Below are positions 9,229-24,205 of a stretch of DNA of 64,000 nt, piece after piece. Below the pieces are notes generated by a model. It had not been told where the DNA came from. It ran no database searches and worked only from the letters and a program-made list of their open reading frames with translations. Position 1 is the first letter of the stretch. Every line of letters begins with the position of its first letter. The position numbers and the translations under genes were made by a program. The stretch lies in assembly GCA_002964805.2 (NCBI GenBank), contig PUDQ02000057.1:806001-870000 (forward strand). Direction: 5' to 3'. This DNA is from Trametes villosa (Eukaryota; Basidiomycota; Agaricomycetes; Polyporales; Polyporaceae).

Positions 9229-12016
9229 TGCCGGCATGGAGGAGTGGATGTGGATGGCTGACAGTGACGGTGGGGGGACTCACCGGCGCGCCCTGTCGAA
9301 CCTGGGACGGTCCTCGTGCACCGTCTGCCATCTCGGCCATGGCGCCGGGCACTCGTGCCACTTAGCGGCGGCCGCTGCTGCGTCATCATCGCCATGGGCT
9401 CGCTTTGGGACGATCGTCATGCATTCATGCTCGGACTGGTGGAGGGACGGATCTGCTCGCCTATACCTTACTTATGGAATCCCTGTACGCCCCCCTTCTT
9501 TGTTCGCGCTGTCACGCCCACGCTCACTTGCTGTTTTGCTTGCTCATTCGCTCATTGCATCCGCTTTCCAGAGACACACACACGCACGTACCTGTATCGC
9601 ACCCACTGTACTAACCACGCGCGGGCGCCGAGATGGCCCCGCCGTCCAATGCTACATAGAGAACCACCGATGCGCACACTCGGACCTAGCCTCCAATATG
9701 ACGGCCGCAGTCATAGTTGCACTCCGTCAAACATTTGCGCTCCTACGCGAGATGAAGGTACCTTGCAGCGTACGTCCCCCTCGTGCGTGCTACGAACGGG
9801 AGAAGCGTGGCCGCTTCCGCAATAGGGATGCGCGGGCGCACCACGGCGCCCCGGGGAGCCATTTCGGGGCGCGGCACGCGTCGCCCATGGGACCCTGCCC
9901 TCCCAGCCCGAGCTGAGGCTCTCGCCATCTGGTGGCAGACCCTGCGCGCGGTGCGTCCTCCTCGTGTCTGTTTGCGGTGATGGGTGATAGCGAGATTGAG
10001 TTTCGGGCGGGCTCGCGCGCCTCCTGCCGAGTGCGGCGCGCGAGCGACGGGGTTCTCGTCAGGGGCGGAAGAAGAAGGCGTAGGCGGTAGGCGGTAGGCG
10101 GACGAGGATCGAGAGGAGCCGGCGGATGCGCGTCGTGGGCTGCCGCAAGACCGCGAACGTTTTGGTGAGTGGGTGAGATCGCTCGGCGAAGTGCAGATCG
10201 GCGCGCAGGCGTGCAGTGCGCCCGCGTTATGATCTAATAGCCTCGTGTGTCGCAGGAACCGCCCCGAGCCGGGCTAGGCCCCCCCTTCCTCCTCGACGGA
10301 GCGTCCCCCTCTCCCTCCCTCCAGTACGTGGTCTGGCCAACCTCCCGGGGCTGAAAACGCGTCTGACGAGCGGCGGAAGTCACTCCGGCAGGTGTGGACC
10401 AGCTGTGGACGATCCGGTGTGCATCTAGCCTGCTTCAGGGACGAAGGGCTCGTTGGTGCTGATACGCCCGCTCCTGCAGACAGGGTTCGCCGCAAAGCCG
10501 TTGAGTGATTCTGCACGCCTACGGAGCGCCTCAGGCCCTGCTGACTGGCCTCTGACCACCTCGTGTGCCGCGATAGGGGCCCGGGCATACACTCCCTCGC
10601 CAGCACACCCCCGCTCTTTACGGCACAACGCGTCGCAAGGCGAGGAAGACCCGCGAGCCTTCTGCGGTCGATCCGCTAGGGTGCGGCGTGCTGACACTCT
10701 CGCCCTCTCGGGGTACGAAGGTCGGCGAGCACCCGGACGTACACGCCCTGTAGACGACGCACCGTGCGGCGAAGGTATTTTGGCATTTGGGGATACGGGT
10801 GGCTTTTTCGTAAGCGCCGTGTACGTTGACCTAGGATGCCCCAGATACTCTAGCGGCGGAGGTGTGGCCACGGGGCAAGAGATCCTTCCGACTTACGAAG
10901 CGGGTGAGGTAAGTCTACCAACCATCAGGCCCTTCGTATGAGTGCGCTGACTCCTCGCGCAGCTACGGGTCAGCACCTGTTGTAAGCTGGCTGGCAAAGA
11001 AAGGCTGCCCGCGCGCAGCATTGTACCCGACGGCACCTCGCGTCGCCCTTCGCGTCTGCGGGCAGCGGCGGGCCGGGTGAGTGCGCAGGACGAGGGTTAT
11101 ACTTCGGAGAGCCCCGCACGGCACGCGTTCTTTCCGCCGTCGTGGCGGCTCGAAAAAGCGTTTGGCATGCCTAACCGGCCGCGAGAAGGGTCGCCGATGT
11201 GCCCCAGCACGGACGGCTTCGGAGATTCGCGCACCGCGCGCGTCCGCAGGTTCATTGGTGGCGTTAGGCTTTGCTCAATACTCGGGTGCGTGTTGGGAAA
11301 TGTGGGACGGCGCGGTCTGGAGCGGCCTGCAGCAGGCAGGTGTGCGGGCGTGCAAGCAGCGGTGCGAGGAGGTGTTCTCTGCGGTGAGAAGAGCGGTGGG
11401 CAGGAGACGGAGGGGGCCGGCGGTGTAACCTTGTATACGCCTTACATGGCCAGACGCCGCGGGGCAGCCGAATAGACGTCGCCTGCAGATCTTGCTGGGC
11501 GTGCGAGCCGTGGACGACGGCCGCGCCGAGGGGCTGTCTCCGATGCGAATCGCGCGAATTCCGGGCTCCCGCACCTCTGGCGCTGCAGAGAAGGCGGCAT
11601 GGGATCGATAGCGGCCCACGCCCAGCGCTACGCAGATGGGCCCCAGCAGCCCCGCGCGCCCCCACCTGCGGTCCTTTCGCACTGCCGTGTTGATCGCAGA
11701 TGTGCCCCGCCCAGGACCGAACAAACGCAGAGGCTCACGCGGTGCGTCATCTTGCTGCTCGGGTACAGTGCCCCTCGCGCTCTACCATAAATTACGTGTA
11801 TGGGAAACAACAGGGCTACAGAACTACATTATCCGATCATTAGCGTAGCTTATGTGGGGATCGTGTGCGGTCACAGGAGGGCCCAAGAAAGGATGCAGAC
11901 ACCTTGGCGCGGCGGGAACAGAGAGGGCGTGGGTCGGCGGCTTCTACTTCTGCGCGGCGCTGCAAGGGGCGTCCCGTCAGCCGTCGTACTCTCCGCTCTG
12001 CGGGGCTCGAGCTTAC
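9229..12016. other. Gene-poor stretch; may hold the 3' part of the Zn2Cys6 gene
   Basis: No gene can be supported with confidence. The right part (about 10.4-12.0 kb) probably contains downstream exons of the minus-strand transcription-factor gene beginning at 12331. Candidate exon-like minus frames are 11903-11949 (RSRRPTPSLFPP) and about 11450-11580 (PEVREPGIRAIRIGDSPSAR), but the frames could not be joined without a stop. A minus-strand frame 10425-10871 has transcription-factor-like low complexity only. 9.2-10.4 kb shows nothing beyond a Gly/Arg-rich, GC-rich flank. Confidence 0.4.
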
Positions 12017-12331
12017 ACTGGCATGTAGATGCACGCGATCCCACGGCGCTGGCAGTTGGCGCAGGTCGGGCGGCCATCGCACTTGAGCTTCCGACCTGGG
12101 GTAGCGGCCGGGAGTCAGATCGACATGGACGATCCGCATCAGCCTCAGATCGCGGCCGTACCTCTGCAGAACTGGCACGCCATGGGCGTCCTACGAGGCA
12201 CCTTCGGCTTCGTGGCCGTGGGCTGGCCCTCACGCTCCCCGTCAGAGTACATAGTCTGCGCCACGGCGACCGTGAGCATGGGTGGCGCGCGCGCCTGCAG
12301 CAGTCTCGTGGCGCACCTGGGACGAGCTCAT
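12017..12331 (-). CDS. Zn(II)2Cys6 transcription factor, N-terminal exons
   Basis: Exons 12317-12331 (MSSSQ), 12162-12255 and 12017-12095 join in frame to a complete fungal zinc-cluster DNA-binding domain. The cysteines fall in the exact CX2CX6CX5CX2CX6C pattern within ACQFCRGRKLKCDGRPT and the following CANCQRRGIACIYMPV. The intron splitting the domain sits after CQFCRG, with donor GTACGG and acceptor CCCCAG. Upstream residues GQPTATKPKVPRRTPMA are the usual basic lead-in. Such proteins bind DNA as dimers at CGG half-sites and regulate metabolism in fungi. The domain falls in three short exons and is easy to miss. The 3' part is unresolved: after MPV a GTAAGC donor is present, but the next exons could not be chained without stops. 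It may therefore be a decayed gene or one with more introns. Confidence 0.75.
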
Positions 12332-15010
12332 GCGGGGCGATGGTGTCGCGCTGAGGTGCCGGGGTGTGCGTGCAGGCGAGAGAGAGGACAAAGGGTGGAG
12401 GACGAGCGGGTACTGAGGGGCATCCTTTGTGCGTCCTGCGGGAAGCTTATATACCGCGGGCGCTGCCTGCAATGTCAATTTTGGCGTCAGCGACTCTGTC
12501 GGCGAACTCGCAATTCGCATGGGCGAATCACAAACGGTCGATGCCATGGGGTCACGCACCAGGCGAGGTCGATCTTGGGCGGTAGGCTGCGCTGCGCAAA
12601 CCGGTGACGAATTGGGTGGACGCGGACGGGAAGCGGTCAATTGAACGAGCACCCCCTACTCGGAGACGAACGCGAGGGGAAGGACCCGGCGAGCTGAGCG
12701 AGAGCAAGCTAACCCAAAGCGAGTTATGACGAGATACTCCGCTGGCGAGCCCCGAGCGGGTTAATTTCCGAGTCGCTGCTTGATTCGTTGGCGAGGAGGC
12801 AGGGCATGCGTGTGTCGCAGCCCACGCAGGTCCCTTCTATGTTCGGCTACTCCGCGCACCCATGCTGGAGGCCGGGAGTGGCTCGCACTGTCATACGAGG
12901 CTGCACCCCGAAACGGACGTTCGAGGAAGAGCGCTGACACGCAGTCGGGCCTGGACGCTCTAGGCTTGCGTGATATGAGGATCCGTCAAGAAGGGCTTCT
13001 GCCTATCTAGACACAATTGTCATGGGCCAACTCGCTGCCGCATGGATTGCGCGCGAGACTTGAAAGGAAGGGGAGACGAGTGGCCTGCGTCAGACGGACC
13101 GCCGCTGGATCCACGAGAGCTCTAGATGGGAGTTGCACAAAATAACATGCCGCAGAAACAGACAGCAATCTGATATGCATCATGCCGGGGGCGGAAGGAG
13201 GAGGGAGGAGCAGAGCCGGAGAGCCGCCACGAACGAACAACGTGGACTGGAGGGGCAATCGCCAATCTAAGCTAAAGACACGTGGGCCGCATCTTCCCAA
13301 ATAGGCGGTGACACTAGTGGAACAACTAGTTACTCTCGCTCAGCGGCATCCGCCTTTTGGCTCAATCCTCTACTTCCCCCGCAACCGCTGCGCAGTGCTC
13401 TTATCCTCTCTGCACTCCCACCGACGACGAGCGTGGCCGGTGATATTGAGCGAATCTGACGTGTACAACGCCTGTTTCCGTTCGACTCACGTAAAGCCGA
13501 CCACTTCGAGTTTCATTCCAAAGTTAGTTCCGCTCTTCCAGCATACTGAACGCCGTCTTCCCCACAGTTTAACGGCACGCGTCCATGGCAGCAACAATCG
13601 ATAATGCAAGGTTTGCGCTCATCGTTACAGGAAATGATCGCGCACCAACGGCATCGGACAACACGCGAGGACCCGAGCCGTTGAATCCTCCCCCGCCCGC
13701 AGTGGCCATCTGCGTATCGCAAGCAGCCCGCACCTCAAACTGGCTCGCAATGGCCGCCTCATCATGCCGTACAACTGTCATGTTCACAGCCCCCCGCGCG
13801 CACGCCACCGGCCGTGGCCATCCCCGGTGCCCAGGAGGTGTATAAAGCCAGCACACCGATCGCCTCCTGCTCCATTTGCGCAGATTGTATTGCGCAGGGC
13901 GGCGCGTGTCGCGTCCCCCGCGCGCCCCGAGCGGGATCCTGATTAAACTTCTAGCGCACCGCGCGCGGCCAAGCATTCCTGCGCGCCGCCCGCCCGCGCC
14001 CACGCTCCCTGCCCTCGCTCCCCCGGCGGGCGCCCCAGTGGGAGCGGATGGGAGGATGAGGTCGCTGCGCGCAGGGTCCTGTCCTCGCCTCGCACGGCGC
14101 TCTTCCAGCTCGGGATGCACGCGCGGAGATCTGCCCCATCTCCATCGCCACCCACGTCCCCCTCCGCGTCCTCCTGCACGCTCACCTGTCCTCCTCTCGG
14201 CATTAATGCGGCGTCGCGGATTGCCCTCGCGCCCTCGACGCTCATCTGTCCACCCAGCCACACCAGCACCGAGGTGCCGTGAGTGTGGAGCGCGGGCAGG
14301 CCGCCAGAGCTCTGCGTCCGCCACGGTCCCGGCCAGACCGTCATACAGCGACGTGCTCTCTGCTCATGTCCGCGTACGTGCAGGGCCGAGGTAGATCCAC
14401 GATGTCCTCGCGCGGGGCGCTCTGCCTGCCACGCGATGCCCGGATGCGTCTTCCTCTCCTCGAGTGTGCGTGCGTTCTTCTCTCTGCGATCTGGATGCGC
14501 GCCGCCCCCGATCCAGGCCTGCGATCCGTCTCTAGGGCCGGGGCCGGCAAGCCCGCTGTCTCCAGGGGTGCCCCCTCGGTATGTTAGCTGCTGACATGCA
14601 CGCCCACGCACCGCTCGCACGATCAGGCCATCGGGGTGTGGGTGTGCAGGCCTCAGGCCGCGCTACTGCCCCACCCACTGCAGCTCTGCATCTGATCGTG
14701 CGGAAGGCTCCGCTCTTCGACGCCGGACTTGCCCAGAGCGTATCCCCGAGTTGTAGGTCCGCCGCCTCGTTGCCGCACACGCCGCTCATACACCTCTGTG
14801 TCCAGACCTGGATTTCGGGCGCCCGCGCGCATCGTGGGGGCCTGTGCGGTCGAGAACGGGAGCAGGCCGCCCATAACGGCGGCCTTACGCTGGTGATTAC
14901 AGTACAGAGCGAGCACGTCGAGCGCTGATGCGTATGCTAGAGCTACAGGGTGTGGTCGAGACGCCGCAGGGCGGCAATGTCCGTCTGTGTATGAACCGCG
15001 CGGTCCCACC
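12332..15010. other. Gene-poor stretch, nothing supportable
   Basis: GC-rich sequence with many short open frames on both strands and no recognisable domain. Plus 13585-13845 (86 codons, MAATIDNARFALIVTGN) and minus 13943-14620 are the most protein-like. TGTATAAAG occurs near 13840 on the plus strand. I see no terminal repeats or transposase. Confidence 0.4.
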
Positions 15011-17483
<2,473 letters not shown>

Positions 17484-20400
17484 GTTTGGTAAGCTGTGCG
17501 GTTCTGGGGGGTATGCAAGAGAGAAGGGGGGCAGATGGTGGTAGGAGAGGAAGAGTGAGAGAGTCAGTGGCGAGAAGGATCACTCGCCGCCACGACTGCC
17601 CGATTTGGGGTGCGCGGGGTGCGACCGTCGGCGGATCTTGGCGTCTATTTCATGGCCACGAGCGCGCCTGGCAGGCGGCGGAGCGCCCATAAACCGCACA
17701 CCAGAACGTTTTGCCCCGCCGCAGCCACCGTTCTCATCTTCAAGCCGACTACCATACACAAATAGCGTCCGCAACTCGGAGGGCGCTGGCATTTCACAGC
17801 AAAACGTGTAATCCGGGGCTGTTCTCCCAACGTCCGTGCGTGATGCCGTGGGACGTGGCTACACCCGCACACTTTCTGGGGGACCCAGCCCGTAGCCCGG
17901 CTTCACACCATCCGTGTCTGCGCGTATTCAGTGAGTACACGTACTCGGCGTAGGGGCACGACGGAGAGTGCGCTGCGCACAAATATTGATCTTCTGCGCA
18001 AAGACCGTCAGCTCGGACTTCCACATCTGTGAGCAAAAGTCCGCCAACCGCTTGCCTTGCCTCCGTTAAATCGCTTCACGCAGTCGAAGAGTGTGCGTGC
18101 CAGGTGATTCTGGGAACAACACCGGCTCTACGATTACGCTCTTCGTCACCTACCCGTGTCTCCCGCCTCAAGCGCCAGGGGTACCATCCGGCGTCGCCGC
18201 GGGGGCGAATTAATTCGTCTACGGCGTCCCGTCGTTGCCTTCAAGCCCCAGTCTCTGTGTGCGGACGTCGGAGAGGCCGTTGCACGCAGGCGGGAAGGGC
18301 CTGTCGAAAGTGACGGTCCTGCCGTACTTCACGGAAGACGTCGAACGGGTAGAGTTCTACCCCTTGCCGCTACGGTCAGTGTACAGCACAAGGACGCCCC
18401 AAATAACAGACTGACATGCTAAGTCCGGTGTCGGACGTGGCGTCCAGCGTGTCGCCGCCCCTCGCCCACGGCGCCACGCCAGCGAGCGTCCGTGCGCAAA
18501 CTGGGGCCCTGAGCCCCTCGACGGCCGTGTTCCGCACTGCACGCGCGGCTTCGATAGCCCCCGCACCATCGCCCTCGAAAAATCCTGAAACGCATGTCCG
18601 CCGGCGAGGAAAGGCAGGGAGGGCCCGACACGCCCGCCGCCGAAGCTCGCGGCCACGGTCGTGTGGTCGGCAGCGAGCGTCGTGTCCACGGGCCTCAGCG
18701 GCTCGCACTGGCACCCTACTTCCGCAATGAAAAATGATCTGCGCAACTTCAACCTCCGTCACCTTATTACGGTTGGCGCTCGAGGGGAACGCGCCGCTCC
18801 GGCGGGGTCGGCGATACCGAACTCTTCGCAGGAGAGACGGGCATCCAAGACAGACATATTTGGCGAATGCAAACGGGTGTCCCCGCGGCGTCGTCGATAG
18901 GGTGGGTACCGAGAGGGCAGGAAGGGGCGGAGAGATGGCGAGGGGGTCGGACGGCCGTTGCCCTACCCCTTGCCCTTGTACGTGGTTGTTCATGTCGTCC
19001 CTAGCATGCGGGTGTGGGTCGCTGATTCCCGCGCGGATTCGCGGGCTAGGGGGCGGTGTACCACGCCCTGGCGACCCTCTTGGGAACGCAGGGCACTGCA
19101 CCCGCTATAGGCTGCCTCTTGGCCTGCACGTCCCCTGCAGCGGGCCATCCTGCCATCGCAATTTCAGCATAGCTCCGCGGACCATATGGCGCACGTACCT
19201 GCCGCCGTGCCCGCTTGCAGTACGAGCACAGAGCACGGGTAAGTGGTAAGTTAATCTATCATGTGGTCCCTGCGATGTGATGAGCCGGCGCGGCTCTCCT
19301 GTCAACGAAACGCAGACCATACCGTGTGCCTGCGGTCTAAATCCCGCGCCCTCCTATGTTCGCTCGAAGCGGGAAGGCCCATACCATGTCGGGAGCCACG
19401 GTAGTCGACTTCTGGGGCATAGTCTGCACAGGACGAATTCTTCAGAGTGTGCCTTATAGTCGTAAGCGCTGATGGGCGCCTGCGATGCGCTTCTCGAGGG
19501 GATCCACACGACCGCCAGCGCCAACGTCGCATTCACCTCCGGGGTGATGGACACGCTGGAAGTGCGAAGCACTCGTCCTGGTAGGACGCGAGTAGTTCAG
19601 CGGGGCGAAACCGTGGACGCCGCGGCAGCGCTCAGCAGTCGCATAATGCCCTAATGAACCGCGGTCCCATGTCAGTCGCCAAGCGCAAGATGCATCCTCG
19701 GACGAATGTAGACGTACTCGCGGTAGTCTATCGGACAGTAAACTTCCGTTCTCTGCGTACCGTAACTCGGTCTTGTGCTTGGAGTGTTTACATGTCACAT
19801 CGGGGTAGATTCTGCGGACAGGTCCGCTGGGTGATGTATCGGATGGGACGAGCGGCTGAATGTTCGCGCAGCGTCGCATTGAGTCTTGCGTGCATTCGGT
19901 CTTCGCCACTGTGGATAGGCGCTGCAAAAGAGGTCGATTACATTCAGATATATCTCGATGAAGTTGAAAGGGCACACGCTTACAGCGAGCTGACCAGTGG
20001 CATTTCTTATCGCATAGTCTGGCGTTGATGACATATCTAGTCAGAGTACACGAACAAGTGTCATAGCGTTAAACTGTGAGGATCCGTCTTCAGCTCTCAT
20101 ATCTCCCAGAGCTATAAGGTACACCCTTTTGCGGGGGCACTGTCTCAACTTTCGAGGGGGACGCGGTCACGTGGGTCTATACACGGCGCACCTGCTCGAG
20201 ATTGCTGCGCATTCTGAGCGCGTCGCCGACGCGTCAGATGGCTCAATTGCGATGATGGCGGAAGTACCGCATCCGGGTGGATCTTACTGCCGCCAAGTCT
20301 TGGCGGGTAATGGGCTGTCAGGCGTTCATGAACGCAGATTGACGGTATGCAGTCATCCACAATGTTCCCTGAGCAGACAGCCCGAACGTCAAGGGACGCA

Positions 20401-20706
20401 AGCGCAAGCAACCAGTGGTAATCGGACGGGACGTACATATGAAGATGAACGCTCTCCACAAGCAGATACCAAAGATGATACTGTGAGATCCACAGTCTGT
20501 CTGAGATTGCACATTTAGGAGCGGGACAAGTATACTTCGACGGGGGTTGGCAGACTGTTCTCGCAGTCACAGCAAGCGTAGGAAGCGTCGTTATCGGGAG
20601 CAAGGCATAGCATAAAGGTATATGTGTCAACTGATAACTGCTACGACATATTAGCGAGTGAAGTGGGAGAGGTGGGGAACTGGCTTACCTAGCTACGACG
20701 AGGAAC
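17484..20706. other. Gene-poor stretch of 3.2 kb
   Basis: No gene supported. Minus-strand 18.3-18.8 kb has protein-like composition split between two frames (TTLAADHTTVAASFGGG in one, DGAGAIEAARAVRNT in the next), which suggests a decayed coding segment of unknown kind. 19.6-20.6 kb is less GC-rich and shows nothing. The region upstream of the aminotransferase start presumably contains its promoter. Confidence 0.35.
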
Positions 20707-20986
20707 TCATACCTTCGTAGGAGGTGGGGGTGGGGAAGCCTTCGGAGGTGGCGGCGGCGGGTCTTGTGAGTCGGCTTCAGCAGCAAAGAGGAGCGTTGCT
20801 TGTTCAGCCTCGGCTTCGGCTGGCGACACAGCCCTCTGCAGGCGGTCGGCGGTCACGGCGAGCGGCTCGTCGTCACCCAGCCTCGCGTGGTCGTCGTCGT
20901 AGTCATCGTCCAGGAACTCCCGTGCCGACGGCCCTTCGTCCAGGGACAGCCGTATCCGGCCATCGTTCCGGGGCCAACTGGTCAGC
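20707..20986 (-). other. Possible orphan coding exon, acidic with poly-Pro end
   Basis: After a plausible acceptor (CTCAAG) the minus strand reads about 93 codons with strong protein character: SWPRNDGRIRLSLDEGP, an acidic run DDDYDDDHARLGDDEP, then EAEAEQATLLFAAEADSQ and a proline-rich end PPPPPPKASPPPPPTK. It either stops at KV-TGA or splices at the GTATGA that overlaps that stop. No flanking exon could be joined on either side. It could be the C-terminal exon of an unidentified gene or a gene fragment. Confidence 0.3.
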
Positions 20987-21935
20987 CTTGAGGGGAGATG
21001 GTGAGTGGGTGGTATGCAAGGAAGAGTTTCGTTTGACGCACTGGTGGGCAACCACACCGCGGAGTGCAGAGGCGCGACGCCACAGGAGGAACAGCGCGCA
21101 TAGCGTGCACGTAGTAAACAAAAAGACTAGAGGTGCATTCCCGAGAGGTTCTGGCTTGGTAGATGGGCGGGGCTCTAGGCTTTTGTAAGCAAATCAGTAT
21201 CGAGACCGAATACCATAGTCACGGTTGCGCTCCAAAGCCGCTGCTTGTGCTCTCATGTGCGTAGACGCGACAGGTATCCTCAAGACGGGTAGGCCTGTGG
21301 TGCGCATTCACGCAACCTCGTACGGGATGATGATGCTCATAGCATCTGAACGCACCTGCTGCAGCTTGTAGCACCGGCATGATTGGAGGTCGGCTTGGAA
21401 GAGTCTGAGTAGTACTCAGGAAGTGACTGACTGGCAGTCTCGACGCCTTTAGGCAGTAATTGCTTCGGAAGCGGGGTATCGGGATTGATTCACAGCCAGT
21501 CCAGTTGAGCAAGAGTAGTGGAGACGGTCGTTGCAGTGAAGGTGAGAGCTCGAAGCTTGCGCGAAGGTCCCCAGTATCTTCGCCACGTGGTTGTGGCGGC
21601 AGCTCGGCAGGTAGGCGCCGGCTGCGGAAACGGTGAAGCCCCGCTGCGGACTCTGGAGCCCTCGCTCGCTCGTTGACCTTGAACTACACCACGACACCCT
21701 CACTTACAATGTTGACACTGGGATCATACTCTGGAGAGGCACCGAAGCCGACAGGTGGACCGTATTCTGTCCATATTATGCAACATGAGCGTGTACAAGT
21801 AACATCGTGAGTTCCTAAGTATTCTCCGAGGCGAGAAGGTAAGTGAACTCATCCCTGATAAAGTAGTAAATATAGCGTCATAAAAGAACAAAGAACATAA
21901 CACAGAGCGATCATAGCACCCAAGTCGAAACACAA
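20987..21935. other. Intergenic, about 950 bases
   Basis: No gene recognised. Minus 21449-21703 is an open frame of 84 codons without recognisable motif. The left 200 bases presumably carry the 3' flank of the membrane gene at 21936. Confidence 0.35.
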
Positions 21936-23306
21936 CTACGACGGGGTATACGCCGGAGGCGACTCCTCGTCCTCCAACACATGCCTCAACTCCGTCGGTG
22001 GCGCAGGCCCATACGACGGCGCGCCCGTATTGGACGGCGCGCTGCTCGACCCAGCCTCGGACGCAGGCCCGGCTGGCGTATGTGGTCGACTGCTGCCGCT
22101 CGCGAACGCCGACCCGTCTTTGCGATCTGTGCCTATCGCCGAAGACCCCACCCCAGGTGTAACATCCACCGAGCTCTGCCGCGCCATCTCCATCGCGAGC
22201 GCCTTCTGTGACGGCAGCACGGCGGGTGATGGTGCACCCGACCCAGATGATGGTGAAGTCGGAGGGAGACCGGGAACGAACATGAGGCCGCGATCCCCGG
22301 TTTGCTGCATCGCTGCCGCTTGCGCGGGGTTCACGAATGGCATGATATGTGGTGGACCGTCTAGGTGAGCGCAGATTTCGTTAGCAGGATTGCTGAGACG
22401 TTCGTAGAACCCGACCAACCTTGCTGAGCGACCGAGCCATAGTCATACTCCGGGGGCGCCTTCGGCCGCCGCTTATACCAGAGGAACACGCCGAGGAGCA
22501 GCAAAACAAGGACTACCGCTCCGCCTATTGACGCGCCGATAATCGCGCCTTTTGGCACGGAAGACTTCGCTGCGACTACAGCGCTCGAGGGCCCTGTATC
22601 AATCAATATCCGGTTCAGACAGGTTGCACGCCAGGAAGAGGGAAGCATTGTAAGTGACAAACCAGACGTTGTCGCAGGCGTAGACCCGGCAGATACGGAG
22701 GCGGTTCCTGACGCAGTCGCAGAAGTTGTCCCAGTAGACGAACTCGAAGCGGAGGAAGACGGCCCCGGACCAGGAACCTCGATGGCGATATAGTCGAGGT
22801 AATAGGGCATGTTCGCCGTGGCGGACGTGATGTTGATCGTGAGCGTGTACGTCTTGTTGGGCATCCCGTTGCGCGACCAGAAGTTGACGTTGTTGATCGG
22901 GCTCGTTACATTGCTCGCCACATACGGGTCCATCGCGGGGATGCCTGCGTAGTCGTACCCGATCACGCTGTACGCCGACTTGGGCAGCGGCGCGAAGGAC
23001 GCGGTGGGCGGCCGTATGCTGCCATACACCGCGACGCCAGTTCCTACATGGGGCGGCCTCCTCGTTACACGTGCCACTTGCGCTGGGAACTCGTGCGCAC
23101 TCACCCGTGAAGTTCAGCTCGACGCTGATGTCCTGCAGGGGCGCAACCTGGAGGGTGTTGTTATAGATGGCGCCCTGTTTGCTCTCGTCCTCGCTCGCTC
23201 CGTTTAGACTCGTCCACCCGCGCCCGTGGTACGGCCCGAACTGCTCGACATTGTGGTACACCAGCCTGGGGTCGGTGTTGTCGATCTGAACAATATGCGA
23301 GCTCAT
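21936..23306 (-). CDS. Single-pass membrane protein with PPAY tail, paralogue 1
   Basis: Exons 23105-23306, 22663-23043, 22420-22593, 21936-22360 (393 codons). The N-terminus MSSHIVQIDNTDPRLVYH starts an extracellular-type beta-rich domain that continues with GTGVAVYGSIRPP and ends with a sheet-like NMPYYLDYIAIEVPGP. A Ser/Thr-rich stalk leads to one membrane span (IIGASIGGAVVLVLLLLGVF) followed by WYKRRPK, a stop-transfer signal. The cytosolic tail ends EDEESPPAYTPS; PPAY is a PPxY motif, which in other proteins binds WW domains of Rsp5/Nedd4-type ubiquitin ligases. No N-terminal signal peptide is seen; many agaricomycete proteins of this type start with the same MSS/MP...VDDTDP-like sequence. 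One intron uses a GTTTGT donor. First of three tandem paralogues; ligand unknown. Confidence 0.85.
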
Positions 23307-24205
23307 GAAGGGTCGTCACAGTCGGCGTGTAAGAGGTCTGGAGGAAAGGAGGCGAGAGGAAAGCGGCGGGCACTGGCAGGGCAACGTCCGAGGAGGAGGT
23401 TGGAACAAGAGATGGCGGGGACGTCGCGCGCGACGCGAGCCGGGCACGGTGCACGCCATCGTGCTCGAGCTCGCGGTGAGCTTTGAAATTGACATTGATG
23501 GTGTCGGGCTGGGTGTGAGTGAGACAGCATCGCATGGCCGCGTCAACGTACATGCGGGTGGATGCCGCGCCGACCGGCGTGGCGCGGCTCACTCGACACA
23601 GGCGTCCACGCGAGTCCAATATGCACTGCTCTCCCATATATCGTCCAAAGTTGAGCTATAGATGCACTGGAAGATCGCTGTTATAGACAGGCTAAGAAGG
23701 TGAGTGAATGTGCTCCAAGGGGACGATGTAGGATATGCTCTTGTGCAGAGTGACTTACTACAAATGCCGTTTTAGGACGGGTCCTCCCTCGGACCCCTGA
23801 TCGCGGGGAATGATCAGGCACGCTGCATGTACCCGTCCAATTCGCGGAGCACTATATGTACGCCACCGCGTCGCCCTCCCAAGATCCTGCCCAGCACGAG
23901 TGGCAATGTCTGAGAATGTAGATGGAGAAGCGTGAATCCCATGAATATACTGTCGAAGAGTCGTTCTGAAGAATCAAAGTTAATGAACAGTGGGCTCGAG
24001 CACTGCGTTCGCGATTCGGAATGGCCGATGATGCATTGATGTCCGCTCGGGATACGCAACCCCCCGGAATGCGATACAAGTGAGCAGATTCCTTCGCGGC
24101 CAGACCGCCGAGCGCCATCGTCCGAGTTTGGCAGCAACATCGCCAGGTGCTCCCAGCTTGGCGACATACGTGAACCCGCGGTTTACAGCATCGCGCGTCC
24201 TACCG
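23307..24205. other. Intergenic, 899 bases
   Basis: Separates paralogues 1 and 2. Holds the promoter of the 21936-23306 gene and the 3' flank of the next. No gene recognised. Confidence 0.4.

Noticed and set aside
10425..10871. Minus open frame of 148 codons as the C-terminus of the Zn2Cys6 protein
   Set aside because: Low-complexity Arg/Pro/Ser composition only; no splice chain connects it to the DNA-binding exons without a stop.
12364..12607. Plus-strand CASCGKLIYRGRCLQCQF looks like a zinc ribbon
   Set aside because: It lies just upstream of and opposite to the Zn2Cys6 gene start, has no splice or frame support on either side and no family match; probably chance in the promoter.
13569..14620. 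Long overlapping minus frames (Gly/Arg-rich) as a gene
   Set aside because: Two frames look equally open because of high GC content; no domain, no splice structure and no codon-bias difference between frames.
14690..14800. Minus VCGNEAADLQLG resembling an RNase H motif of a retroelement
   Set aside because: A six-residue match only, with no other reverse transcriptase or RNase H motif around it.
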